A stretch of DNA of 64,000 nt, taken from AP-15 sp963700195. GTDB lineage: Bacteria > Pseudomonadota > Alphaproteobacteria > ATCC43930 > CGMCC-115725. The notes under the pieces were generated by a model that was given only the letters and a program-made list of their open reading frames with translations, did not search any database and was not told the DNA's origin. This document shows, piece by piece, positions 9,680-18,414 of the stretch. Within the stretch, counting starts at the first letter, position 1. Each line of letters begins with the position of its first letter. The translations under genes and the position numbers were made by a program. Location: contig CAVOWQ010000007.1 of NCBI GenBank assembly GCA_963700195.1, positions 1 through 64,000 on the forward strand, read 5' to 3'.

Positions 9680-10900
9680 ATGCCCACGATCGACGGACGG
9701 CGCGTGGTCGCAGATCTGAAGCGCCTTGCAGAGTTCGGCCGCTATAAGACCGGCGTCCATCGGCCGACCTATTCGCCGGTCGATGTCGAGTCGCGGCGTT
9801 GGCTGGCCGATAAATTCCGCGAGGCCGGGCTCGATACGGTGATCGACGGGATCGGCAATGTGATCGGTCGCAATGTCGGGGCGCGGCGCCGGCTGTTGGT
9901 CGGCTCGCACAGCGAGACGCAGCCCTACGGCGGCTGGCTCGACGGCTCTCTGGGCGTCATCTATGGGCTGGAGCTCGCCCGCGCTTTTGCCGCGGATCCG
10001 GCTTGCGGCATCGAGGTCGCCGCCTGGGCGGACGAGGAAGGCCATTACGGCAATTACCTTGGTAGCCGCTCGTTTACCGACGCGCTCCCCGACGACGAGA
10101 TCGACCAGACCAGAGGCCGCGACGACGGAACCCCGTTGCGCGAGGCGCTGGAACGCGCAGGTTTTGCCGGACGGCCGCGCGAGCGGGTCGATCCGTCGCG
10201 CTACGTCGGCTATCTCGAAGCGCATATCGAGCAGGGCGACACGCTTGACATGTCCGGATTGCGCATCGGCGTCGTCGAAACGATCGTCGGCATCTGGAAT
10301 TACCGGGTCGCGCTGATCGGCGAGCAGAACCATGCCGGCACGACGCGCATGGTACGGCGCCGGGATGCCGGGGTCGCAATGGTGCGGCTCGCGACGCGCA
10401 TTCATGACCGGTTTCCCGAGATTGCCGGCCCGCGCACGGTATGGACGATCGGGCGCATGCTGCTCGAGCCGAATGCGCCCTCGGTCGTCCCCGGCCGGGC
10501 CGAGATGATGGTCCAATTCCGCGACGCCGACATCGACCGGCTGGCCTCGGTCGAGAAGGCTCTGCGCGAGCTCGTCGGCGAAGCCGACCGCGCCGGGCCT
10601 TGCGCCTGCGAGATCGAGACGATCGCGCGCACCGAGCCGCGCCCGATGGATCCCGGATTTCAGGAACAGATCGAAGCCGCGGCGGAACGGCACGCCCCCG
10701 GAATGCACATGCGAATGCCGAGCACCGCCGGGCACGACGCCGCCGTGCTGTCATATCGCATGCCGTCGGGCATGATGTTCATCCCGAGCCTGCGCGGCAT
10801 CAGCCATCACTGGTCCGAGGACACCAGGGAGGAGGACATCGTGCTCGGCGCGCAGGTTTTCGCTGACGCTGCCGAGCGCATCCTGCGCTGCGCGAGATGA
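9680..10900 (+). CDS. M20-type Zn-dependent hydantoinase/carbamoylase family amidase
   Basis: A 406-residue member of the HyuC/AllC group, which cleaves N-carbamoyl amino acids, allantoate or ureidopropionate. Metal-site motifs appear in order: GSHSETQPYGGWLDGSLGV (about 75-93; family GSHxDTVxxGGxxDG), WADEEGHYGNYLGSR (about 117-131), EAHIEQG (about 179-185), NHAGTTRM (about 214-221) and the late GHDAAVLS. The usual D of GSH-x-D-T is E here. It is followed after only three bases by the NMT1-like gene, a clear two-gene operon. Substrate not deducible. Confidence 0.85.
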   Translation: MPTIDGRRVVADLKRLAEFGRYKTGVHRPTYSPVDVESRRWLADKFREAGLDTVIDGIGNVIGRNVGARRRLLVGSHSETQPYGGWLDGSLGVIYGLELARAFAADPACGIEVAAWADEEGHYGNYLGSRSFTDALPDDEIDQTRGRDDGTPLREALERAGFAGRPRERVDPSRYVGYLEAHIEQGDTLDMSGLRIGVVETIVGIWNYRVALIGEQNHAGTTRMVRRRDAGVAMVRLATRIHDRFPEIAGPRTVWTIGRMLLEPNAPSVVPGRAEMMVQFRDADIDRLASVEKALRELVGEADRAGPCACEIETIARTEPRPMDPGFQEQIEAAAERHAPGMHMRMPSTAGHDAAVLSYRMPSGMMFIPSLRGISHHWSEDTREEDIVLGAQVFADAAERILRCAR

Positions 10901-10903
10901 GCC

Positions 10904-11830
10904 ATGCCGATTATTCTTCAAGAAAACCTACGGGGCATCCTGTACACCCCGTTCTACGCAGCGCTCGCATTGGGCGCATATCGTCGCGAAGGGGTCGAGG
11001 TCGGGTTTGTCAGCGCACCCGAACCGGCGCGGGCGGTCGAAGGCCTGTTCGACGGCACCGTCGATGTCGCCTGGGGCGGTCCGATGCGTGTCATGCAGAC
11101 CTATGACCGCCGGCCCGATTGCGACCTCGTCTGCTTTGCCGAGGCGGTGACCCGCGACCCATTCTTTCTGGTCGGCCGCGAGCCGCGCCCCGATTTCAGG
11201 CTTGCCGACCTCTATGGCAAGCATGTCGCGACCGTCAGCGAGGTGCCGACCCCGTGGCTCTGCCTGCAGGAGGATCTGCGCCGCGCCGGCCTCGACCCGG
11301 ACGCATTGCCACGGATTAGCGACCGCACGATGGCCGACAATGCCGCCGGGTTGCGCCGCGGTGACTTTGATGTCGTGCAGCTCTTCCAACCGCTTGCCGA
11401 GGAGCTGATCGCAGCCGGCGATGGCCACCTCTGGTATGCCGCTGCCACCCGCGGGCCGACATCCTATACCAGCTTCTACGCGCGCCGCACGACGCTCACC
11501 GCGCGGCGCGAGGAGCTGAAAAAAGTTGTTAGAGGTCTCTATCGTACCCAGAAATGGCTCCACGTCAGCCCGCCCGAGGCGCTCGCCGACGCGGTGCAAT
11601 CCTTCTTCCCGGCGGTTCCGGCCCCGCTGCTGTGCGCCGCGATCGCCCGCTATTGTTCACTCGGCATCTGGGGCCGCAACCCGATCCTGCCGCGCGCCGG
11701 CTACGAGCGCCTCCGGGCCGGGCTGATATCCGCCCGCTTTGTCAAACAGGCTGCCCCGTTCGAGCAAGCGGTCGACAACACCCTCGCGGAGGAAATCGTC
11801 CGCGAGGACCCGCCCGCATTGGACGGGTGA
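10904..11830 (+). CDS. NMT1/THI5-like substrate-binding protein without signal peptide
   Basis: A 308-residue periplasmic-binding-protein fold of the NMT1/THI5/SsuA group: LYTPFYAALALGAYRREGVE at the N-terminus, GTVDVAWGGPMRVM, then LYGKHVATVSEVPTPWL and a helical C-terminus. These domains bind pyrimidine-, nitrate- or sulfonate-like ligands. Unlike transporter components it starts directly with MPIILQENLRG and has no signal peptide or lipobox. A cytoplasmic role (ligand carrier or enzyme, as in THI5) or export by another route is therefore possible. No permease or ATPase is adjacent. It shares an operon with the amidase upstream. Confidence 0.75.
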   Translation: MPIILQENLRGILYTPFYAALALGAYRREGVEVGFVSAPEPARAVEGLFDGTVDVAWGGPMRVMQTYDRRPDCDLVCFAEAVTRDPFFLVGREPRPDFRLADLYGKHVATVSEVPTPWLCLQEDLRRAGLDPDALPRISDRTMADNAAGLRRGDFDVVQLFQPLAEELIAAGDGHLWYAAATRGPTSYTSFYARRTTLTARREELKKVVRGLYRTQKWLHVSPPEALADAVQSFFPAVPAPLLCAAIARYCSLGIWGRNPILPRAGYERLRAGLISARFVKQAAPFEQAVDNTLAEEIVREDPPALDG

Positions 11831-11838
11831 AGTCCCCG

Positions 11839-12852
11839 CTAGGCACCGCTGCGGACCGCGGGCATGACTTCCTCGGCGAGGATCTGCATCTGCTCAAGGG
11901 CGAGGCTGTTGGGCATTCCGGGCCAATGGAGCGAGGCGACCAGATGGTTGACCCCGAAGCGCCGCTGCAGGTCGATCAGCCGCTCGGCAACCTCGGCTGG
12001 AGAGCCGATCAGGAAACGGTCGTCGAGCAGGTCGTCGAAACCGTGGTCGAAATCGTCCCCCGCCGGCATGACCTTGTCCTGGCCCCACTCGCGGTAGGTC
12101 TTGTACTTGACCTCGAGATAGGGCTGGGCCAACCGGATCGCATCTTCGCGGGTGCCGGCGACGAAGACTTCGCGCCGCATCGGCAGTTCGGCCGGGAATG
12201 GTTTGCCGCATTCGTCCAGTGCCCGCTTGTAGAGATCCAGCTGCCGCGCCAAGGTCGTCAAGGTGCTGTGCGGGTTGATGTACCAGCAGTCGCCGAGCCG
12301 CGCCGCGCGCCGGATCGCGGCATCGGCATTGGCGCCGATCCAGATGGGCGGCATTGGCTTCTGCAATGGCTTGACCGTGGAATTCGCGTGTTCGAGCACG
12401 AAATGCGAGCCTGCCATGTCAACGAAATCCTCGGTCCACAGCCGCTGTACGGCGACGAGGCACTCCTCGAAGCGCTTCGCCGCCTCCTTCCGCGTCAGGC
12501 CGAAGGCCTTGAATTCGACATCGCGATAGCCGATGCCGCAGCCAAATACCAATTTGCCGCCGCACATGATGTCCAACGTCGCCAGCTGCTCGGCGACGTC
12601 GAGCGGTTTGTGCAATGGCAACAGCACGAGCCCGCAGACGAGTCGCAGGCTCGGCGCCAAAACCGCCGCCTGCGCCAGAAACGGGATCTGCTGCAAGGAT
12701 TGCAGCGGGTACGCGCTGTAATGAGAGCCTTTGACCAGTGCATTGAAGCCGAGTTCCTCGGCGCGCATGACGAGGTCGATGTCGTCTGCGAGACGGGCGC
12801 GCATGTCGTCCCCCGCGGGATGCTGGCCACGTATGATCAGGCTCAATTGCAT
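11839..12852 (-). CDS. LLM-class flavin-dependent oxidoreductase
   Basis: A 337-residue luciferase-like (TIM-barrel, FMN or F420) oxidoreductase. Diagnostic segments are RAEELGFNALVKGSHY near residue 32, QQIPFLAQAAVLAPSLRLV, LDIMCGGKLVFGCGIGYR (about 93-110), KPMPPIWIGANADAAIRRAA, and GSPAEVAERLIDLQ near the C-terminus. It converges on the NMT1-like gene with an eight-base gap. Neighbouring MlrC, amidase and binding protein suggest a small catabolic set for an N-containing compound; RutA, a pyrimidine ring-opening enzyme, is of this fold, but nothing specific to RutA is seen. Confidence 0.85.
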   Translation of the reverse strand: MQLSLIIRGQHPAGDDMRARLADDIDLVMRAEELGFNALVKGSHYSAYPLQSLQQIPFLAQAAVLAPSLRLVCGLVLLPLHKPLDVAEQLATLDIMCGGKLVFGCGIGYRDVEFKAFGLTRKEAAKRFEECLVAVQRLWTEDFVDMAGSHFVLEHANSTVKPLQKPMPPIWIGANADAAIRRAARLGDCWYINPHSTLTTLARQLDLYKRALDECGKPFPAELPMRREVFVAGTREDAIRLAQPYLEVKYKTYREWGQDKVMPAGDDFDHGFDDLLDDRFLIGSPAEVAERLIDLQRRFGVNHLVASLHWPGMPNSLALEQMQILAEEVMPAVRSGA

Positions 12853-13189
12853 TTTCCGTGCTCCTTTATCTCGCTCTTGAGCTTACAATCTTAGATTGTG
12901 ACAGGAATTCCACGCCGCTGCACCTGCAGCGGGTCTGCAGCCGAATTCTCCTATGGGTTGTACAGCCCGCGACCGTCGCGACCATGTGACACCGCGGGCA
13001 GAACCGATAAGCATGCCATGCAATTACGGCGATTTTCGGGTCCGCCGTAGCGTACCCTTCCTCGTTCTTGACATCGAGCTTAACCCGAAGACGCTTGAAA
13101 TAAAGACGCAGCCGTCTCTCAAGGTCGGCCTCCGCTTCCGCCGACGGGTTGGCGGCTTAGAAATAGACGAGATCGACGTCCTTAGAGGC
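12853..13189 (+). other. Intergenic stretch, no gene recognised
   Basis: This stretch lies between the start of the LLM gene and the GNAT gene. A frame open upstream of the GNAT start (from 12953) can be read, but it has no recognised domain, atypical composition and no ribosome-binding site. I see no RNA gene or clear repeat. Confidence 0.5.
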
Positions 13190-13738
13190 ATGAAAATGGC
13201 GACATTCAAAATCCCGACACTGAATACGGATCGGCTGCGGCTACGCGCCTTTGAGGCCAACGACCTCGATGCCTATGCGGCGATGCAGGCGAACCCGGAA
13301 GTGATGCGATACCTGGTAACGGGACGCACGTCGACCCGAGCCGAAGTCTGGCGGACGATGGCCACGTCTATTGGGGTTTGGGCGTTGCGCGGCTACGGCA
13401 TGTGGGCCTGCGAAAAAATCGACGACGGCGTATTCGTCGGAAGTGTCGGCATCTTCGAGCCACTCGACTGGCCTGAACCGGAGATCGCCTATTCGCTCGA
13501 CCGCCCCTTCTGGCGGCAGGGTTTCGCGACCGAGGCGGCGAGGGCGGCTCGCGACTGGCTGTTCGAGCACTTTCCCTTGCCGCGAGCTGCCAGCTTCATT
13601 CGACCCGACAATCAGGCCTCAAAGCGCGTCGCGGAACGGCTTGGCGCGGTTTGCGAACGCACATTCGAGTTGCGCGGTTCCAGCTATGAACATTGGGTGC
13701 ATTACCGGCCCCAGGCATACACTGATCGCACAGGATAA
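13190..13738 (+). CDS. GNAT family N-acetyltransferase (RimJ/RimL-like)
   Basis: About 182 residues of the RimJ/RimL-like acetyltransferase type, which transfers acetyl from acetyl-CoA to an amino group. Seen: LNTDRLRLRAFEANDLDA at the N-terminus, FVGSVGIFEP, then EIAYSLDRPFWRQGFATEAA (acetyl-CoA loop, the usual Q/RxxGxA being RQGFAT), and FIRPDNQASKRVAERLGA at the end. The start is placed at MKMATFKIP (13190 or 13196), since the family begins there; the 79 residues readable upstream have no similarity to the family. Substrate unknown. Confidence 0.8.
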   Translation: MKMATFKIPTLNTDRLRLRAFEANDLDAYAAMQANPEVMRYLVTGRTSTRAEVWRTMATSIGVWALRGYGMWACEKIDDGVFVGSVGIFEPLDWPEPEIAYSLDRPFWRQGFATEAARAARDWLFEHFPLPRAASFIRPDNQASKRVAERLGAVCERTFELRGSSYEHWVHYRPQAYTDRTG

Positions 13739-13956
13739 AAATGTTAGTCGGGCCGCACAAAACCGACCTTCATTGCACAACTCGAGTTTTGCACCGTTCA
13801 CTCGCAGCGATGCAGATGATTGGTCGTGAGCGTGCACCCAGCATGGCCAGGCCCGGATGAGAATGAGCACCAGCGCTTGTCGGATGCGCGTTGTCTTCGC
13901 GCCATCGAGAAGGCAAGCTGTAGCACGAGGCATGCACAGCGCCATGGGAGGATGCG

Positions 13957-15696
13957 ATGACGATCGAGCCGATGCTGACCGAAGAGACGCCGGCGAACGC
14001 GCTGGTCGCGCGGGTGCTCCAGGAGGCCGGGATCGAGATGGTCTTCGGCATTTCCGGCGGACACACCGGCCGGATCGTCTCGGGGCTCAGCCATTATCAG
14101 AACTCGGTCCGCACCGTGCTGGTGCGCGAAGAATCCCTGGGTGGCGTCATGGCGGAAGTTTATGGCCGGCTGACGCGGCGGCCGGGTGTATTGCTTGGGC
14201 AAGGCCCATGGGTGCTCGGCAACGGGCTTCTTGGCACGATCGAGGCTTATCTGTCGAGCTCGCCGATGCTGCTCTTGACTGATTTCAGCGATGCACCGCG
14301 CTTTACATTGCACGCGCCCTATCAGCAGGCGACCGGTGACTGGGGCAGCTGGGACGCGCGCCGCGCCTTCAGCGGCGTCACGAAGCACGTCATGCAGGCG
14401 CACGACCCGGTCGCCGCAGTCCAGGCCACGCAGCTCGCGATAAAGCATGCGCTCGCCGGCCAACCGGGGCCGGTCGCAGTGCTCTACAGTCATGATTCAC
14501 TGGCCGGCGCGGTGGCACCCGATTCGCAGCCGATGCTCTACCCGACCCGGCACTACCTCCCCTCCCCGCCCCCGCCGGCCGAGACGCGGCAGGTCGAGGT
14601 GGCCGCGGCGGCCCTGCTGGATGCGCAAAAACCGGTGCTGATCGCCGGCAATGGCGTCCGCATCGCGCAGGCCTATGGCCAGCTGCGCCAGCTCGCCGAG
14701 ACGGCCGGCTTGCCGGTCGCGACGACGGCGGCCGGCAAGGGCTGCTTCGCCGAGACCCACCCCTTGGCGCTCGGCGTGTTCGGTACCTTCGGCACCGCGG
14801 CGGCGAATGACTGTATCGCCGAGGCCGACGTCGTCCTCGTCATCGGCTCGAAACTGTCGCCGAGCGATACGGCGTGGGAGAACCGCGCCTTGCTCGACCC
14901 GACGCGGCAGAATTTCGTGCAGCTCGACATCGAGCCGCGCAACGCGTCGTGGAACTATCCGGCCGAGCATGTGCTTATCGGCGACGCTGCAATCGTCCTC
15001 GACCAGCTGATCGACGAACTCCGGTCGCGCAGCGGCGATCGCCGGGAGCAGGCGGAGCGCCGCGTCGCCGCCCATCGCGAGCGGCTCGGCTACTTCAACG
15101 ACCGCGCCTTTTTCGCCGACGACCAGCCGATCCTGCCGCAGCGCGTGATCGGGGAATTGCAGCGCAACCTCCCGGATGATGCGATCGTCACCTGCGACGC
15201 CGGCGAGAACCGCATCATGATGACGCATTTCTATCAGACGAAGCGGCACGAGGGGTTCTTGCAGGCCGCCGGCTCGGGACCCATGGGGTTCGGCATCCCG
15301 GCGGCGCTCGGCGCCAAGCTCGTGCATCCCGACCGGCCGGTCGTCGCAGTGTGCGGCGACGGCGGGTTCGCGATGACGATGAACGGGCTGATGACGGCGA
15401 TCGAGCAGGACATCCCGATCATCACCGTCGTGTTCAACAACAAGGCGCTGGGGTGGGTATTGCACGGCTCGGGCCGGTTCGCCGCCGAATTCAACGACTT
15501 CAACCACGCCGAGATCGCCAAGGCGATGGGCTGCCGCGGCGTACGGGTCGAGAACCCGTCGGCATTGGGACAGGCCTTGCGCGAGGCGCTCGCCGCGCGC
15601 GTCCCGACGGTCATCGACGTGATGACCTCGCTCGAAGTCACCTTCGCCGACATCACCTCGCAATTGGCCAAGGACGCTTCGCCGCGGCGCCGCTAG
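13957..15696 (+). CDS. Thiamine pyrophosphate-dependent enzyme, acetolactate synthase large-subunit-like
   Basis: A 579-residue three-domain TPP enzyme of the acetolactate synthase/benzoylformate decarboxylase fold. The N-terminal PYR domain has VFGISGGHTGRIVSGL and the catalytic-type Glu in VREESLGGVMAEVYGR (about 66-81). The central domain follows, with ALLDAQKPVLIAGNGVR. The C-terminal PP domain holds the TPP/Mg motif in CGDGGFAMTMNGLMTAIEQD and ends the motif at FNNKALGW. No regulatory small subunit (ilvN) is near, so a 2-oxoacid decarboxylase, carboligase or oxalyl-CoA-like reaction is as likely as valine biosynthesis. The amino acid type transporter parts downstream suggest a catabolic setting. 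Confidence 0.8.
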   Translation: MTIEPMLTEETPANALVARVLQEAGIEMVFGISGGHTGRIVSGLSHYQNSVRTVLVREESLGGVMAEVYGRLTRRPGVLLGQGPWVLGNGLLGTIEAYLSSSPMLLLTDFSDAPRFTLHAPYQQATGDWGSWDARRAFSGVTKHVMQAHDPVAAVQATQLAIKHALAGQPGPVAVLYSHDSLAGAVAPDSQPMLYPTRHYLPSPPPPAETRQVEVAAAALLDAQKPVLIAGNGVRIAQAYGQLRQLAETAGLPVATTAAGKGCFAETHPLALGVFGTFGTAAANDCIAEADVVLVIGSKLSPSDTAWENRALLDPTRQNFVQLDIEPRNASWNYPAEHVLIGDAAIVLDQLIDELRSRSGDRREQAERRVAAHRERLGYFNDRAFFADDQPILPQRVIGELQRNLPDDAIVTCDAGENRIMMTHFYQTKRHEGFLQAAGSGPMGFGIPAALGAKLVHPDRPVVAVCGDGGFAMTMNGLMTAIEQDIPIITVVFNNKALGWVLHGSGRFAAEFNDFNHAEIAKAMGCRGVRVENPSALGQALREALAARVPTVIDVMTSLEVTFADITSQLAKDASPRRR

Positions 15697-15832
15697 TTAG
15701 GGGCGCGCCTCCAAAGTGATGCTGAATGACGTTTCCGTGGCGTGCCTCACGGTGGCGAACCCGCCCGCCGTGACCACCTCGGGGCCCTTGGGATGTTCGA
15801 TCAAATAGGCGGGTCACTATGAAAAGTATGCC

Positions 15833-16030
15833 GTGTCAGGTGATCGCTTACTCCAGGCTCTTCTATATTTGACCATCCTGCTGTTCGTCAGCGCCGGCGT
15901 GCTGCCGCTAGCGCGCAGCCGATATCCTTTGGCGAAATGGTCGAGGTGGGGCGCCATCGTGATCTTTTCGGCGGCGGTTCTTTACGCGCTGACCCTGACA
16001 TTGCGGTGGGGGCTGGATCGGAATTACTAG
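15833..16030 (+). CDS. Small two-TM membrane protein
   Basis: A 65-residue reading frame starting with GTG. It has two hydrophobic helices (ALLYLTILLFVSAGVLPLA and WGAIVIFSAAVLYALTL) linked by a short basic loop (RSRYPLAKWSR) and a short tail. No family recognised. It sits between the TPP enzyme and the ABC binding protein on the same strand. The hydrophobic pattern with basic inner loop supports a real protein, but the short length leaves doubt. Confidence 0.45.
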   Translation: MSGDRLLQALLYLTILLFVSAGVLPLARSRYPLAKWSRWGAIVIFSAAVLYALTLTLRWGLDRNY

Positions 16031-16089
16031 CGCGAAGGATTTCCCGATGGGCGTGGTAAGGTCGGCACGCGACCAAAAGGGAGGCGCGA

Positions 16090-17277
16090 GTGTTCCGAAA
16101 AATGATTGTCTTACTGGGTGCCGCGGGCGCGAGCTTGCCGGTGCCTGTTGCCGCGCAGACCGTGAAAATCGGGCTGATCAACAGCTACACCGGGTTTGTC
16201 GCGCAGCCCGCCGACCAAGGCCAGAAAGGGTTCGATCTCTACATCAAAGAGCACGGAAAAGATCTGCCGCCGGGCCTCAAGGTCGAGCTGTTGCGCCGCG
16301 ACGATACCTCCAATCCAGAGGTCGGCAAGCGGCTGGCGCAGGAGTTGATCACCCGCGATCACGTTCAGCTCTTGACCGGCATCGTCCTTTCGCCGGTAGC
16401 CGCGGCGGTGGCACCGTTGACTGCCGAAGCGAAAGTGCCGCTGCTTCTCGACATCGCCGCGGCGGGCGCTGCCATTCCCCGGCTTTCGCCTTATGTCGCG
16501 CGCATCTCGTTCACCTTGTGGCAGGAATCTTATCCGATCGGCAAATGGGCGGCCGAGCAGGGCTGGAAGACGGGCTATACCGCGGTCAGCGATTTCATCC
16601 CGGGCCATGATGCCGAAGCTGCCTTCACCAAGGCCTTTACCGATGGGGGAGGGAAAATGATCGGCTCGGTGCGGTTTCCGCCGACCAACCCCGATTTCTC
16701 GCCGTTCGTGCAGCGGATCAAAGATGCCAAGCCTGACGTCGTCTTCATCTTCGTGCCCGCCGGCACGCAGGCCACCGCGATGATCAAGGCGATGCAGGAT
16801 CTCGGCTTACGCGAAGCGGGGATCAATGTCGTCGCGCCGCAGGACCTGCTGCCTGACGAGGAGCTGCCGCGCATGGGCGACGCGCCGTTGGGCCTGATCA
16901 CGTCGGGGACTTATTCGGCCGATGCGAAACGCCCGGCGAACGAAGCCTTTGTAGCGGCATGGAAGCGCGAATATGGCGACAAGTCCGTTCCCGACTTTTT
17001 CTCTGTCGATGCCTGGGACGGAATGGCGGCGATCTACGGCCTGGTCAAAGACACCAAGGGGAGTTTGACAGCCGACCGGGCAATGTCCTTCCTGTCCCAC
17101 TGGAAGGACCCGGACAGTCCGCGCGGCCCGATCATGATCGATCCGGAGACGCGCGACATCGTCCAGAATGTCTATATCAGACGCGTCGAGAAGCAGGGTG
17201 ACAAGCTCGTCGACGTCGAAATTGCGACGATCCCAATGGTCAAGGACCCGTGGAAGGAATTGAACCCGCCGAAGTAA
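16090..17277 (+). CDS. ABC transporter substrate-binding protein (branched-chain amino acid/amide type)
   Basis: A 395-residue type I periplasmic binding protein of the LivJ/LivK group (Peripla_BP_6). The signal peptide is MFRKMIVLLGAAGASLPVPV with AAQ at the cleavage site. The mature protein begins TVKIGLINSYTGFVAQPADQ, a typical LivK opening, and has DAKPDVVFIFVPAG and DFFSVDAWDGMAAIYGLVKD. It should deliver an amino acid, amide or aromatic acid to the two permeases encoded downstream. A palindromic repeat now lies between this gene and the first permease gene. Confidence 0.88.
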   Translation: MFRKMIVLLGAAGASLPVPVAAQTVKIGLINSYTGFVAQPADQGQKGFDLYIKEHGKDLPPGLKVELLRRDDTSNPEVGKRLAQELITRDHVQLLTGIVLSPVAAAVAPLTAEAKVPLLLDIAAAGAAIPRLSPYVARISFTLWQESYPIGKWAAEQGWKTGYTAVSDFIPGHDAEAAFTKAFTDGGGKMIGSVRFPPTNPDFSPFVQRIKDAKPDVVFIFVPAGTQATAMIKAMQDLGLREAGINVVAPQDLLPDEELPRMGDAPLGLITSGTYSADAKRPANEAFVAAWKREYGDKSVPDFFSVDAWDGMAAIYGLVKDTKGSLTADRAMSFLSHWKDPDSPRGPIMIDPETRDIVQNVYIRRVEKQGDKLVDVEIATIPMVKDPWKELNPPK

Positions 17278-17294
17278 AATTGCCAATAGCATGC

Positions 17295-17510
17295 TCCGAG
17301 TTTGTTCGTCGTTCCCGCGAAAAAGAAGAACGCGGAATCCCTGCGTCGCTCATCGAATTGTCCGCCCCGGCGAAAGCCGGGCCCATCGTTCCGCCGCAAG
17401 AGCCTGTCATCTTTGGCAAGCCATGCGACTTCTTGAGAAGTTCGAGGCGGCGGAGCCGTGGGTCCCGGCTTTCGCCGGGATGGCAAGGTGTATTTTGCAC
17501 GTCGGAGCCT
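17295..17510. repeat. Interspersed palindromic repeat between binding protein and permease genes
   Basis: Two inverted palindromic blocks face each other: CCCCGGCGAAAGCCGGGCCC at 17365-17384 and GGTCCCGGCTTTCGCCGGGA at 17461-17480. The outer flanks (cgttcccgcgaaaaagaa) are also repeat-like. Conceptual translation gives the CHPGESRDP and GPGFRRD strings that I recognise from many proteobacterial genomes as products of interspersed repeats rather than of genes. It may form a large stem in the transcript and so affect downstream expression. Confidence 0.7.
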
Positions 17511-17535
17511 CACCCTTTGCCAACACGCGTGCGCC

Positions 17536-18414
17536 TTGAGCATTAGCGACACCCTGTCAGCCGCTGTCAGCATCGGGTTTCACGGCCTCGCTTTTGCGAT
17601 GGTGCTTTACCTGATCTCGGTCGGGCTGTCCGTGACGATGGGGCTGATGGGCTTTGTCAACCTGGCGCACGGGGTATTCGCAATGGCCGGGGGGTATGTG
17701 CTGACCAGCCTGATGAGCCGCTGGGGCATACCGTTTTTGCCGGCCCTGCTCGCCGCGGCGGTGGCGGTCGCGCTGGCGAGCATTCCGATCGAGCGCCTGC
17801 TCTACCGCCGTCTTTACGGCGGCGAGGAGCTGGACCAGGTGCTGCTGACAATGGGGCTCGTCTTCATGTCGGTGGCGGGCGCCACCTATGTCTGGGGCCC
17901 GTTGCAGCAACCATTGCAGCCACCCCAATGGCTGAGCGGCGCGGTCGATCTCGGCGTTCGCAGTTTCCCCGCCTATCGAAGTTTTCTGATCCTCTGCGGA
18001 GCCGCGCTGGTGACGGCATTGTGGCTGGGCATCGAGCGCACCCGCTTTGGTGCGAGGGTGCGCGCCTCGGTCGACAATCTGCGGATGGCGCAGTCGGTCG
18101 GCATCGACACCTCGCGCCTGTTCATGACGACGTTTGCCTTGGGCAGCGGACTCGCCGGTTTGGGCGGCGGGCTCGGCGCCGACCTGCTCGCCATCAATCC
18201 GAGCTACGCGTTGCAGAACCTCGCCTATTTCCTGATTGTCGTGGCGGTCGGCGGGCTCGGCAGCATTCGCGGGCCGTTTGTCGCGGCATTGCTGCTCGGC
18301 ATCGCCGACAGTGGTTTCAAATACCTGCTGCCGGAATTCGGCGCATTTTTCATTTATACGTTGACGATGGCGCTTCTGTTGTGGCGGCCGCGCGGACTGT
18401 TCGGCCGCGCATGA
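17536..18414 (+). CDS. ABC transporter permease, LivH type
   Basis: Inner-membrane permease of the LivH family, about 292 residues from the TTG at 17536. Hydrophobic segments and the family signature GLMGFVNLAHGVFAMAGGY (about 41-59) are clear, as is the loop AVGGLGSIRGPFVAALLLGI near the C-terminus. A longer frame from 17458 would run into the repeat element and is rejected. The last codons overlap the start of the LivM-type gene (ATGA), so both are translated together. Works with the binding protein upstream and with ATPases that are not encoded here. Confidence 0.85.
   Translation: MSISDTLSAAVSIGFHGLAFAMVLYLISVGLSVTMGLMGFVNLAHGVFAMAGGYVLTSLMSRWGIPFLPALLAAAVAVALASIPIERLLYRRLYGGEELDQVLLTMGLVFMSVAGATYVWGPLQQPLQPPQWLSGAVDLGVRSFPAYRSFLILCGAALVTALWLGIERTRFGARVRASVDNLRMAQSVGIDTSRLFMTTFALGSGLAGLGGGLGADLLAINPSYALQNLAYFLIVVAVGGLGSIRGPFVAALLLGIADSGFKYLLPEFGAFFIYTLTMALLLWRPRGLFGRA

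Noticed and set aside
11554..12894. A 446-codon plus-strand frame over the LLM oxidoreductase gene
   Set aside because: Antisense shadow of a clear LLM-family gene, and overlapping the NMT1-like gene in another frame.
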